Shown here: piece after piece, positions 40,566 to 49,617 of the stretch
How positions within the stretch are numbered: the first letter of the stretch is position 1
Layout: every line of letters begins with the position of its first letter
Source: DATJKD01 sp963728295
Lineage (GTDB): Bacteria > Pseudomonadota > Gammaproteobacteria > Steroidobacterales > Steroidobacteraceae
Direction of reading: 5' to 3'
Length of the DNA: 64,000 bases
NCBI GenBank assembly: GCA_963728295.1
Contig: CAVSKB010000011.1
Coordinates: 620,001 to 684,000 of the forward strand
Position numbers and translations under genes: made by a program
Notes under the pieces: generated by a model
The model's input: the letters and a program-made list of their open reading frames with translations, nothing else
Databases searched by the model: none
Told to the model about the DNA's origin: nothing

Positions 40566-41291
40566 ATGAGGAATATGTCAGAAGCGTGGGCCTGGCTCGA
40601 AACACCGCTGGGTCGCTCGGTCATCGAGGTCGAGCGCGAGCTGCTGCGCGAAGCTCTCGCCGACGTGTTCGGCTTCGAACTTCTGCAAGTCGGCGCCTGG
40701 GGTCGCGGCGCCGAGCTCGCCGCAGGCGCGAGGACGCAGCATCGGCGCTGGCTCGCGCCGAATGCGAGCGGGCCCGGCGCGGTGCGCGCGCGCTACGAGG
40801 CGCTGCCGGTCGCGAGCGGCTCGGTGGAGGCCGTTCTACTGCCGCATACCCTCGAGTACGCGCCGAGCCCTCACGAGCTGCTGCGCGAGGTGGAGCGGGT
40901 GCTTCGCGGCGAGGGTCAGGTCCTGGTATGTGGCTTCAGTCCGCTGGGGCCCTGGGGACTGCGGCACCGCCTGTCCAAGGGTCACTTTCCTCCGCCGGCC
41001 GAACGCCTGCTCGGCGAAGGTCGACTGCGCGACTGGCTGAACCTCCTCGGATTCGAAGTCGCAGGCACGCACCGCTATCTCTTCGCGCCGCCCTGGTCGC
41101 GAACGCTGCGGGGAGACGGGCGCGGCTGGCTGGAGCGGCGCGGGGCCGTGCTCGCGCCGCCGCTCGCCGGCGCATACCTGCTGCGAGCATGCAAGCGGGT
41201 GCGCTGCGTCACGCCCATACGTCCGACCTGGAGCCGGCCTCGTACCGTAGTCGGCGGCATCGCGGAGCCGACGCCGAGAAACGCGGCGTGA
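40566..41291 (+). CDS. YafS-like SAM-dependent methyltransferase
   Basis: The 241-residue protein has a degenerate class I methyltransferase fold. There is a short N-terminal region, then VGAWGRGAELA instead of the usual glycine loop, LPHTLEYAPSPHELLREVERVL as the methyltransferase-11 signature, and GQVLVCGFSPLGPWGLR. It sits between divergent gloB and rnhA, exactly like E. coli yafS. The substrate is unknown. ATG 40566 is chosen; one three codons later is possible. Its stop overlaps the rnhA start (GTGA). Confidence 0.82.
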   Translation: MRNMSEAWAWLETPLGRSVIEVERELLREALADVFGFELLQVGAWGRGAELAAGARTQHRRWLAPNASGPGAVRARYEALPVASGSVEAVLLPHTLEYAPSPHELLREVERVLRGEGQVLVCGFSPLGPWGLRHRLSKGHFPPPAERLLGEGRLRDWLNLLGFEVAGTHRYLFAPPWSRTLRGDGRGWLERRGAVLAPPLAGAYLLRACKRVRCVTPIRPTWSRPRTVVGGIAEPTPRNAA

Positions 41292-41731
41292 GCGAAGTCG
41301 AGATCTACACGGACGGGGCCTGCCGCGGCAACCCGGGTCCCGGCGGCTGGGGTGCGCTGCTCATCTCGGGCGAGCGACGACGCGAGCTGCGCGGCGCCGA
41401 ACCGGTGACGACCAACAACCGCATGGAGCTCACAGCGGCCATCGAGGCGCTGGCGGCACTCAAGCGACCGTGCCGCGTGCGTCTCTACACGGACTCGCAG
41501 TATCTGCGCAACGGTGTCACCGACTGGCTGCCGCAATGGAAGGCCCGGGGGTGGAAGACCGCGGATCGGAAGCCCGTCAAGAATGCCGATCTCTGGCTTG
41601 CGCTCGAGCGTGAAGCCGCCCGGCACGTGATCGAGTGGCACTGGGTGCGTGGGCATTCCGGCGATGCGGGGAACGAGGCCGCCGACGCTCTTGCAAACCA
41701 GGCAATCGACGAGCTGCGGGCCGGCCAATGA
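41288..41731 (+). CDS. rnhA: Ribonuclease HI
   Basis: RNase HI cleaves RNA in RNA-DNA hybrids. The four metal-binding acids are visible: EIYTDGACRGNPGPGGWG, NRMELTAAIEAL, RLYTDSQYLRNG and GHSGDAGNEAADALA. GTG 41288 overlaps the upstream stop and gives 147 residues. The frame is intact. Confidence 0.97.
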   Translation: MSEVEIYTDGACRGNPGPGGWGALLISGERRRELRGAEPVTTNNRMELTAAIEALAALKRPCRVRLYTDSQYLRNGVTDWLPQWKARGWKTADRKPVKNADLWLALEREAARHVIEWHWVRGHSGDAGNEAADALANQAIDELRAGQ

Positions 41732-41800
41732 GCACGTCCGTCGTCACTCGGCCTCGGCGACTCAGCGTGTAAACTGTCGCACCTCAATCGTGGTGCGGCC

Positions 41801-42916
41801 ATGGATTTCATCGATCTGAAGACACAGTACGGGCGGCTGAAGCCCTCCCTCGACGAGCGGATGGCAAAGGTGCTGGCTCACGGACAATACATCCTCGGCG
41901 CCGAAGTCGCCGAGCTCGAGACGGCGCTCGCGCGATACGCGGGCACAAAGCACTGCATCGCGGCGTCCAGCGGCACGGATACGCTTCTGATGGCGCTCAT
42001 GGCACTCGGGATCGGCCGCGGCGACGAAGTGATCACGGTTCCATTCACCTTCGTCGCGACGGGCGAGATGATCGCGCTCGCCGGGGCGACGCCGGTCTTC
42101 GTGGACATCGACCCACGGACCTGGAATCTCGACCCTGCGCGGCTCGAGGCTGCGATCACGCTGCGCACCCGCGCGATCATGCCGGTTTCGCTCTTCGGCC
42201 AGTGCGCGGATTTCGCCGCCATCAATGCGATCGCGGCGCGGCACCGGCTGCCGGTGATCGACGATGCGGCGCAGAGCTTTGGCGCTACTCAGGACGGCCG
42301 CCGCTCGTGTTCGCTGTCGCTCATCGGATCGACGTCGTTCTTTCCGTCAAAGCCCCTGGGCGCCTATGGGGATGGCGGAGCGCTCTTCACCGACGACGAC
42401 ACCCTTGCCAAGCTGATGCACGAGATCCGCGTCCACGGACAGGATCGGCGCTATCACCATCCGCGCCTAGGGCTGAACGGCCGCCTCGACACGCTGCAGG
42501 CTGCGATCCTGCTCGCCAAGCTCGAGATCTTCGATGAAGAGGTCGCGGCCCGCGGGCGCATCGGTGCGCGCTATGGCGAGCTGATACGCCAGGCGTTCGC
42601 CGGTCACGAAGAACGGGTGGTGACCCCGTGGCTGGCGCCCGGCAACACGAGTGTCTACGCGCAGTACACGATCGAGGTCGACGACCGCGACGCGGTGCAG
42701 TCGCGAATGAAGGCGCAGGGTATTCCGACGGCGGTGCACTATCCGGTGCCGCTGCACCTGCAGCCCGTGTTCCAGTCACTGGGCCTGCGTGAGGGCGCGT
42801 TTCCGGTCTCCGAGCGCGCGGCGCGGCGCGTCATCAGCCTGCCGATGCATCCCTATCTCGGTGACGAGCAGCAGCGCCAGGTCGTCGCGGCCCTGCGCTC
42901 GGCGGTCCTCGGCTGA
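41801..42916 (+). CDS. WbpE-like sugar aminotransferase (DegT/DnrJ/EryC1 family)
   Basis: PLP-dependent aminotransferase for nucleotide sugars. The pattern closely follows WbpE, which aminates UDP-3-oxo-GlcNAcA: FIDLKTQYGRLKPSLD, HGQYILGAEV, SSGTDTLLMALMALG, VIDDAAQSFGA, the PLP lysine in FFPSKPLGAYGDGG, and HGQDRRYHHPRLGLNGRLDTLQAA. The length is 371 residues, normal, with an intact frame. It lies between rnhA and dnaQ, which are normally neighbours, so it is an insertion into that pair. It may serve the polysaccharide genes further right. The exact substrate is inferred. Confidence 0.85.
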   Translation: MDFIDLKTQYGRLKPSLDERMAKVLAHGQYILGAEVAELETALARYAGTKHCIAASSGTDTLLMALMALGIGRGDEVITVPFTFVATGEMIALAGATPVFVDIDPRTWNLDPARLEAAITLRTRAIMPVSLFGQCADFAAINAIAARHRLPVIDDAAQSFGATQDGRRSCSLSLIGSTSFFPSKPLGAYGDGGALFTDDDTLAKLMHEIRVHGQDRRYHHPRLGLNGRLDTLQAAILLAKLEIFDEEVAARGRIGARYGELIRQAFAGHEERVVTPWLAPGNTSVYAQYTIEVDDRDAVQSRMKAQGIPTAVHYPVPLHLQPVFQSLGLREGAFPVSERAARRVISLPMHPYLGDEQQRQVVAALRSAVLG

Positions 42917-42933
42917 GCCGGACGGCCGGAGCG

Positions 42934-43651
42934 ATGCGGCAGGTCATCCTCGACACCGAAACCACCGGGCTCGAAGTGGAGCTCGGCCATCGAATCATCG
43001 AGATTGGCTGCATCGAGCTCGCGTCGAGGCGGCGCACCGGCCGCACCTTCCACCGCTACCTGCGGCCCGAACGCGCGATCGATGTCGCGGCGCTGCGCAT
43101 GCACGGCATCACCGCCGAGTTCCTTGCGGAGCAGCCCCGGTTCGGGGATATCGCGGACGAGCTCATGGAGTTCATTGGCGACGCGGAGCTCGTGATTCAC
43201 AACGCGGATTTCGACCTGGGGTTCATCGACGCCGAGTTCGCCCGCGCTCGGGATGCCGCAGCGGCGGATATCCGGCTCGGCGCGGGTGTTCGACACCCTG
43301 GCGCTCGCGCGCCAGCTGCATCCGGGTCAGCGCAACGGACTCGATGCACTCTGCAGGCGTTACGGGGTCGACGGCTCGCGGCGCGAGCTCCACGGCGCAC
43401 TGCTCGACGCGGAGCTGCTCCTCGACGTCTTTCTGGCAATGACCGGCGGGCAAGGCGCGCTGACGCTCGAGAGCGACGCTGCTGCGCCGAACGCGGCTCT
43501 TGCTGCCCGGCGTGCCGAACGACCGAGCTGGCCGCTGCTGGTGCGGCGGGCCACCGAGGCGGAGCTCGCCGCTCACGAGAGGATGCTCGAAGCCCTGGAC
43601 CGGGTGAGCGGCGGCCGCACCGTCTGGCGGGCGCTCGAACCCGTGCCATGA
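42934..43651 (+). CDS. dnaQ: DNA polymerase III epsilon subunit, proofreading exonuclease (one frameshift)
   Basis: DnaQ removes misincorporated bases during replication. Exo I is LDTETTGLE, Exo II is HNADFDLGFID and the later HGALLDAELL holds the Exo III residues. One extra base near 43285 (between RLGA and VFDTLALARQLHPG) shifts the frame. The corrected length is about 239 residues, including the C-terminal polymerase-binding tail. Its stop overlaps the nhaB ATG. Confidence 0.94.
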
Positions 43652-45150
43652 CCGGTACGCTGGCGCAGGCATTCCGACGCGGTTTTCTCGGCAACGCACC
43701 GGCCTGGTACAAGCGGCTCGTCTTCGCCTTCCTGCTGGCGAACCCGATCCTGCTGGTCACCCTCGGTCCGACGGTAACCGGCTGGACGGTGCTTCTCGAG
43801 TTCATCGTCACGCTGGCGATGGCGCTGCGCTGCTATCCGCTGCAGCCCGGCGGGCTGATCGCCCTCGAGGCCGTGCTGCTCGGGCTCACCTCGCCGGAGA
43901 GCGCCTACCAGGAGGTCATCAACGCGCTCCCGGTGCTGCTGCTGCTGATGTTCATGGTCGCGGGGATCTACTTCCTGCGCGACCTGCTGTTGAGCGTGTT
44001 CACCGGCCTGCTGCTGCGCGTGCGCTCCTCGTCGGCCCTCTCGCTCACGATCTGTGTCGCGGCCGCGGTGCTGTCGGCGTTTCTCGATGCGCTGACCGTG
44101 GTCGCCGTTATCGTCACGGTCGGCCTCGGCTTCTATGACGTGTATCACCGGGCCGCCTCCGGCAAGCGCCACGAGGACGAGCACGATCCGTCCCGCGACG
44201 AAGGCGTGCCGGAGCTTCATGCGCGGACGCTCGAGCAGTTCCGGGCGTTCCTGCGCGGGCTCATGATGCATGCCGCGGTCGGCACAGCCATCGGCGGCGT
44301 CACGACGCCGGTCGGCGAGCCGCAGAACCTGCTGATCGCCAAGCAGGCCGAGTGGAACTTCGCGCAGTTCTTCCTCGAGATGGCCCCCGTTGCAGTGCCG
44401 GTCGCGGTCGCCGGCTTCGCCACCTGCTGGCTGATCGATCGGCTGCGGCTGTTCGGCTATGGCGCCGAGCTCCCGGCGGAAGTCCGGGCCGTGTTGCAGG
44501 CGCATCACGACGAGCGTTCGGCGCGCGCCTCGCCCCGCGACCGGCAGGTTCTGATCGTGCAGGGAACGGTCGCGGTCGTCCTCGTGCTGTCGCTCGCCTT
44601 CCACGTGGCGGAGGTCGGCCTGATCGGTCTGCTGGTCATCGTGCTGGCGACTGCGTTCACCGGAATCATCGATGAGCACCGGATCGGCAAGGCGTTCGAG
44701 GCGGCAATGCCATTCACGTCGCTGCTGGTCGTGTTCTTCATCATCGTCGCGCAGATCCACGACCAGCACCTGTTCGAGCCGGTGATCGGCGGTGTGCTTT
44801 CGCTCGAGGGACGCGCACAGGCCGCGATGCTCTACATCGCGACCGGCGTGCTCTCGGCGATCAGCGACAACGTATTCGTCGCGACGATCTACATCACCGA
44901 GATCAAGGCGGCGTTTCTGCAGGGCGCCACGACCCGCGAGCAGTTCGAGGTGCTCGCGGTAGCGATCAACACGGGCACCAACATCCCCAGCGTCGCAACG
45001 CCGAACGGCCAGGCGGCGTTCCTGTTCCTGCTCACGTCGCTGCTCGCGCCGCTGATCCGGCTGGGATACGTGAGAATGATCTGGATGGCGCTGCCTTACT
45101 TTCTGGTCATGACGACAGTCGGTCTCGCGGCCGTGATCTGGCTCCTGTGA
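43648..45150 (+). CDS. nhaB: Na+/H+ antiporter NhaB
   Basis: NhaB exchanges sodium for protons across the inner membrane. The 500-residue protein has about twelve hydrophobic segments and the conserved NhaB motifs AFLDALTVVAV, GVTTPVGEPQNLLI, LSAISDNVFVATIY and NTGTNIPSVATPNGQAAFLF. It overlaps dnaQ by four bases. The frame is intact. Confidence 0.95.
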   Translation: MTGTLAQAFRRGFLGNAPAWYKRLVFAFLLANPILLVTLGPTVTGWTVLLEFIVTLAMALRCYPLQPGGLIALEAVLLGLTSPESAYQEVINALPVLLLLMFMVAGIYFLRDLLLSVFTGLLLRVRSSSALSLTICVAAAVLSAFLDALTVVAVIVTVGLGFYDVYHRAASGKRHEDEHDPSRDEGVPELHARTLEQFRAFLRGLMMHAAVGTAIGGVTTPVGEPQNLLIAKQAEWNFAQFFLEMAPVAVPVAVAGFATCWLIDRLRLFGYGAELPAEVRAVLQAHHDERSARASPRDRQVLIVQGTVAVVLVLSLAFHVAEVGLIGLLVIVLATAFTGIIDEHRIGKAFEAAMPFTSLLVVFFIIVAQIHDQHLFEPVIGGVLSLEGRAQAAMLYIATGVLSAISDNVFVATIYITEIKAAFLQGATTREQFEVLAVAINTGTNIPSVATPNGQAAFLFLLTSLLAPLIRLGYVRMIWMALPYFLVMTTVGLAAVIWLL

Positions 45151-45242
45151 TGGCGGCGGCAGTTTGGCCTTGACACGCCTCTCAATATCGAACGCCCGGA
45201 TGTGGCATTCTTTCCCGATCCACCGCCTTCAGTGAGTACCGC

Positions 45243-46546
45243 TTGGCAGCCAGAAACAGCACGCGGCTGAACCGCCGCAACCTGAAGATCGCCGTCATCG
45301 GCCTCGGTTACGTCGGGCTGCCGCTCGCGGTCGAGTTCGGCAAGCGCTATCGGACCACCGGTTTCGACATCAAGCCGGGTCGTATCGCGGAGCTCAAGCG
45401 CGGGCACGACGGCACGCTGGAGGTAAGCCACGAGGAGCTGGCCTCGGCCGGGGCAACTGACGTTCACAACACGGGCCGAAGATCTTGCGGACTGCAGGGT
45501 CTTCATCGTCACCGTGCCGACGCCGATCGACGAATACAAGCGTCCGGACCTCACGCCGCTCGAGAAGGCGAGCGAGACCGTGGGCAAGGTGCTCAAGAAG
45601 GGCGACGTCGTGGTCTACGAGTCGACGGTCTACCCGGGCTGCACCGAGGAAGTCTGCGTGCCGATCCTCGAGCGCGTCTCAGGGCTGAAGTTCAACCGGG
45701 ACTTTCTACGCCGGCTACAGCCCCGAGCGCATCAATCCGGGCGACAAGCAGCACCGGCTGCCGACCATCCGCAAGGTGACGTCGGGCTCGACGCCCGGAG
45801 GCGGCGGAGTTCGTCGACGCGCTGTACCGCTCGATCGTCACCGCCGGCACGCACAAGGCCTCGAGCATCCGGGTGGCCGAGGCCGCCAAGGTCATCGAGA
45901 ACACGCAGCGCGACGTCAACATCGCGCTGATCAACGAGCTCGCGCTGATCTTCAACCGCCTCGGCATCGACACCGAAGAAGTGCTGAAGGCGGCCGGCAG
46001 CAAGTGGAACTTCCTGCCGTTCCGTCCGGGCCTGGTCGGCGGCCACTGCATCGGCGTCGACCCGTACTACCTGACCCACAAGGCGCAGGAGATCGGCTAC
46101 CACCCCGAGATGATCCTCGCCGGCCGGCGCATCAACGACAACATGGGGATCTACGTCGCGCAGCAGGTTGCGCAGCTGATGATTCAGCGCAGGATCCAGG
46201 TGCGCGACGCGCGTATCCTGGTGCTGGGGCTGACGTTCAAGGAAAACTGCCCCGACGTGCGCAATACCCGAGTCGTCGACGTCGTGCAGCGAGCTGACGA
46301 AGTACGGCGCCGCGGTCGACGTCTACGATCCGTGGGTCGATCCCGCCGAGGCCGAGCACGAGTACGGGCTGAGGCCGGTCAGACGGCTGCGGCGTGGCAG
46401 CTACGATGCGATCGTACTGGCCGTCGCGCACAGCGAGTTTCGCGACATGGGCATCGGCAAGATTCGCGCGCTCGCCAAGAAGCGCCACGTGCTCTACGAC
46501 ATCAAGTACGTGTTCGCGGCGCGACGAGGTCGACGGACGGCTGTAG
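45243..46546 (+). CDS. TviB/WbpO-type nucleotide-sugar dehydrogenase (five frameshifts)
   Basis: Such enzymes oxidise UDP-GlcNAc or a related UDP-hexose to the uronic acid with two NAD. The NAD loop is VIGLGYVGLPLAVEFG; VPTPIDEYKRPDLTPL, AEAAKVIENTQRDVNIAL and the catalytic Cys in GGHCIGVDPYYLTH follow. The C-terminus is TFKENCPDVRNTRVVDVV then DVYDPW. Extra bases near 45455, 45704, 45794, 46286 and 46521 split it. TTG 45243 is the only start in frame. The corrected product is about 432 residues, close in pattern to TviB. Confidence 0.9.
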
Positions 46547-46549
46547 TCC

Positions 46550-47596
46550 ATGAAGATACTGGTCACCGGCGCGGCCGGCTTCATCGGCTTTCATACTGCG
46601 GCGAAGCTGCTCGCGCGCGGCGACGAGGTCGTCGGTCTCGACAACCTCAACGACTACTACGACGTCCGACTCAAGCAGGCGCGCCTCGCGCAGCTCGAGA
46701 AGCAGCCGGGCTTCCGCTTCGTGAAGCTGGATCTCGCGGACCGCGCCGGCATGGCGGAGCTGTTCGCGCGCGAGAAGTTCGAACGCGTGATCCATCTCGC
46801 CGCGCAGGCCGGCGTGCGCTACTCGATCGAGAATCCGCACGCCTACGTCGACAGCAACGTGATCGGCACGCGAACGTGCTGGAAGGCTGCCGCCACAACG
46901 ACGTCGAGCATCTGGTGTACGCCTCGACCAGCTCGGTCTACGGCGCCAACACGAACATGCCGTTCTCGGTGCACCAGAACGTCGATCATCCGCTGTCCTT
47001 CTACGCGGCGACCAAGAAGGCCAACGAGCTGATGGCGCACACCTACGCGGCAGCTGTATCGCACTGCCGGTGACCGGGCTGCGCTTCTTCACCGTCTACG
47101 GGCCCTGGGGCCGGCCGGACATGGCGCTGTTCCTGTTCACGCGGAACATCCTCGCGGGCAAGCCGATCGACGTCTTCAACCACGGCCATCACCGCCGCGA
47201 CTTCACCTACGTCGACGACATCGCCGAGGGCGTCGTCCGCGCCTGCGACCGCATCGCAACGGCGAATCCGGCCTGGGACGGGCAGTCACCCGACCCGGCG
47301 ACGAGCCGGCGCACCGTACCGGCTCTACAACATCGGCAACAACCGCCCGGTCGAGCTGCTGCGCTACATCGAGGTGCTCGAGCAGTGCCTCGGCCGCAAG
47401 GCGCAGAAGAACATGCTGCCGCTGCAGGCGGGCGACGTGCCCGACACCTGGGCCGACATCGACGACCTGCAGCGCGACGTCGGCTACACGCCCGCGACAC
47501 CCGGTCGAGGTGGGCATCCGCCGCTTCGTCGACTGGTACCTGGAGTACTACGGCAAGGACGCGCCCCTGGATCCCAGGGTCGTCAACCTCGGCTGA
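46550..47596 (+). CDS. UDP-glucuronate 4-epimerase-like NAD-dependent epimerase (five indels)
   Basis: Short-chain dehydrogenase-type epimerase, probably acting on a UDP-uronic acid. The NAD loop is VTGAAGFIGFHTA. LDNLNDYYDVRLKQARL is typical of UDP-GlcA epimerases; YASTSSVYG and the active-site YAATKKANE follow, then GLRFFTVYGPWGRPDMAL and RRDFTYVDDIAEGV. One base is missing near 46872, and extra bases lie near 47048, 47060, 47315 and 47500. The corrected product is about 347 residues. It begins three bases after the dehydrogenase stop, so the pair acts in sequence. Confidence 0.88.
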
Positions 47597-47687
47597 TCGG
47601 GTATCCTCGCGACCGCCACCACGGTGCGTGCCAAGGCGCCTCGCAGTTCGCGCGCCCGCGCCTGTAGCCTGATTTGAGGAGGGTCCG

Positions 47688-49330
47688 ATGTCCCAGCGAA
47701 CGGCCATGTCCGCCTGGCAGGCGCTGCGGGCGCATGCGGCGGAGATCGAACCCGTGCACCTGCGCGATCTGTTCGACGCCGATCCGGCGCGTTTCGATGC
47801 GCTGCACCTCGAGTCGCTCGACTTGCTGTTCGACTACAGCCGGCAGCGGCTGACCCGGCGCACGCTGGAACTGCTCGTCGAGCTCGCGCAGCGCCTGCCG
47901 GCTCGAGGAACGGATTGCGGCGCTGTTCGCCGGGGAGCCGGTCAACGCGACCGAGCACCGTGCGGCCATGCACATGGCGCTGCGTAACCGCTCCGGCCGG
48001 CCGATGACGGTCGAGGGACGCGACGTCATGCCGGCTGTGCACGACGAGCTCGGACGCATGCGCGAGTTCGTCACCGGGATACACGAAGGCCGGATCACCG
48101 GCCACCGCGGTGCCCGCTTCACCGACGTCGTCAACATCGGGATCGGCGGCTCCGACCTCGGCATCGTCATGGCGACCGAGGCGCTCCGCCGATATCGCAA
48201 CCGCGAGATCCGTCTGCACTGCGTCTCCAACGTCGACGGGGCGCAAGCTCTCGGATGTGCTCGAGCAGGTCGATCCGGCCACGACGCTGTTCGTGGTCTG
48301 CTCGAAGACCTTCACGACGCAGGAGACACTGAGCAACGCGCGGATCGCGCGCGATTGGCTGGTCGAGGAGCTGGGCGAGGCGGCCGTCAAGCGGCAGTTC
48401 GTGGCCGTCTCGACCAATACCGCGGCAATGGACGCATTCGGGATCGATCGCGAACGCGCGCTTCACGATGTGGGACTGGGTCGGCGGACGCTACTCGCTC
48501 TGGTCCGCCGTCGGGTTGTCGATCGCGCTTGCGCTCGGCATGGAGCCGTTCGAGGAGATGCTTGCGGGCGGCCACGACATGGACGAGCATTTCCGCACGG
48601 CGCCGCTGGCGGCAACCTGCCCGTGCTGATGGGCCTGATCGGCGTCTGGAACACGAACTTCCTCGGTGCGACTTCGCTCGCGGTGCTGCCCTATGACAGC
48701 CGGCTGCATCGCTTCCCGGCCTATCTGCAGCAGCTGGAGATGGAGTCGAACGGCAAGAGCGTCACGCGCGACGGGCGTTGCCGTGGACTATCCGACCGGA
48801 ACGATCGTCTGGGGCGAGCCCGGCAACAACGCGCAGCACTCGTTCTTCCAGCTGCTGCACCAGGGCACAGCGCGCTGTTCGATGGACCTGCTCGCGCCGG
48901 TCAACGCCTCGAGCCGGTTCCAGAAGCAGCAGGATCTCGCGCTCGCAAACTGTTTTGCGCAGGCCGAGGCGTTTGCGTTCGGCCAGACTCTGGCGCAGGT
49001 GCGTGCTGATCTGCTGGCCTCCGGCGCAGGCGCGGAGGACATCGAGCGTCTGGCCCCACACAAGGTGCATGCCGGCAACCGTGCGTGCAGCCTGATCCTG
49101 TTCCCGCGGCTCGAGCCACGCAGCCTCGGGCGCTGCGTCGCCTGGTACGAGCACAAGGTGTACGTGCAGAGCGTCATCTGGGACGTCAATCCGTTCGACC
49201 AGTGGGGCGTCGAGCTGGGCAAGAAACTGGCGGGGTCGCTGGTGCCAGCCGTCGAGACCGCTTCCTGGCCCGATGGACCGGCGCAGGTCCAGGCCTGTTG
49301 CGCTACGTAGGTCGCTGGCGAGGCGACTGA
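47688..49330 (+). CDS. pgi: Glucose-6-phosphate isomerase (about five indels)
   Basis: Pgi interconverts glucose-6- and fructose-6-phosphate, feeding sugar-nucleotide synthesis. Recognisable motifs are NIGIGGSDLG, VVCSKTFTTQETL, VSTNTAAMDAFGI, WVGGRYSLWSAVG, VWGEPGNNAQHSFFQLLHQG and VNPFDQWGVELGK. ATG 47688 follows GAGGAGGG. Indels lie near 47905, 48240, 48452, 48612 and 48772. The end is unclear: the last frame stops at 49310, and a further shift would give GLLRYVGRWRGD ending at 49330. The corrected length is about 547 residues. Confidence 0.9.
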
Positions 49331-49369
49331 TGCGGCGAGCACGCCTCGCCCAGGTCCTGCAGCGAGGCG
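49317..49369. promoter_or_regulatory. Mutually exclusive hairpins after pgi
   Basis: Segment A GGCGAGGCG (49317-49325), B CGCCTCGCC (49342-49350) and C GCGAGGCG (49362-49369) can form A:B or B:C stems but not both. No T-run follows either stem. It could be a terminator/antiterminator pair or a coincidence in GC-rich DNA. Confidence 0.35.
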
Positions 49370-49617
49370 CCTGTTGCGCGTACGGTATGACGTCGGAACA
49401 TCGAGCTCCGCGCGCGAAGGAGCAGCGCGCCCAGCGCGTTACCCGGGCCACGACGGAAGCCAGGCCCACATAGGTAATATTACAGTTTCGGTCGGCCATG
49501 CCGACTTATGACGGCCCGTACGGCTGCGACGGCGGCGAGCGTCCGCGGATTGTCACCTGGAGCAGGCGCTGCGCGAGCGCAGCCCTGACGCGGGGACGGG
49601 CGGGTTAGGATATACGC
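49331..49617. other. Gap before the polysaccharide export gene
   Basis: The gap holds the second half of the hairpin set, an AT-richer patch (GGTAATATTACAG near 49472-49484), and a perfect 6-bp inverted repeat GTCGGC/GCCGAC around CAT at 49491-49505. No start-to-stop frame with recognisable protein is visible, and I found no ops/JUMPstart element. Confidence 0.4.

Noticed and set aside
49331..49617. An ops/JUMPstart element before the export gene
   Set aside because: No match to the GGCGGTAG-type core is present.
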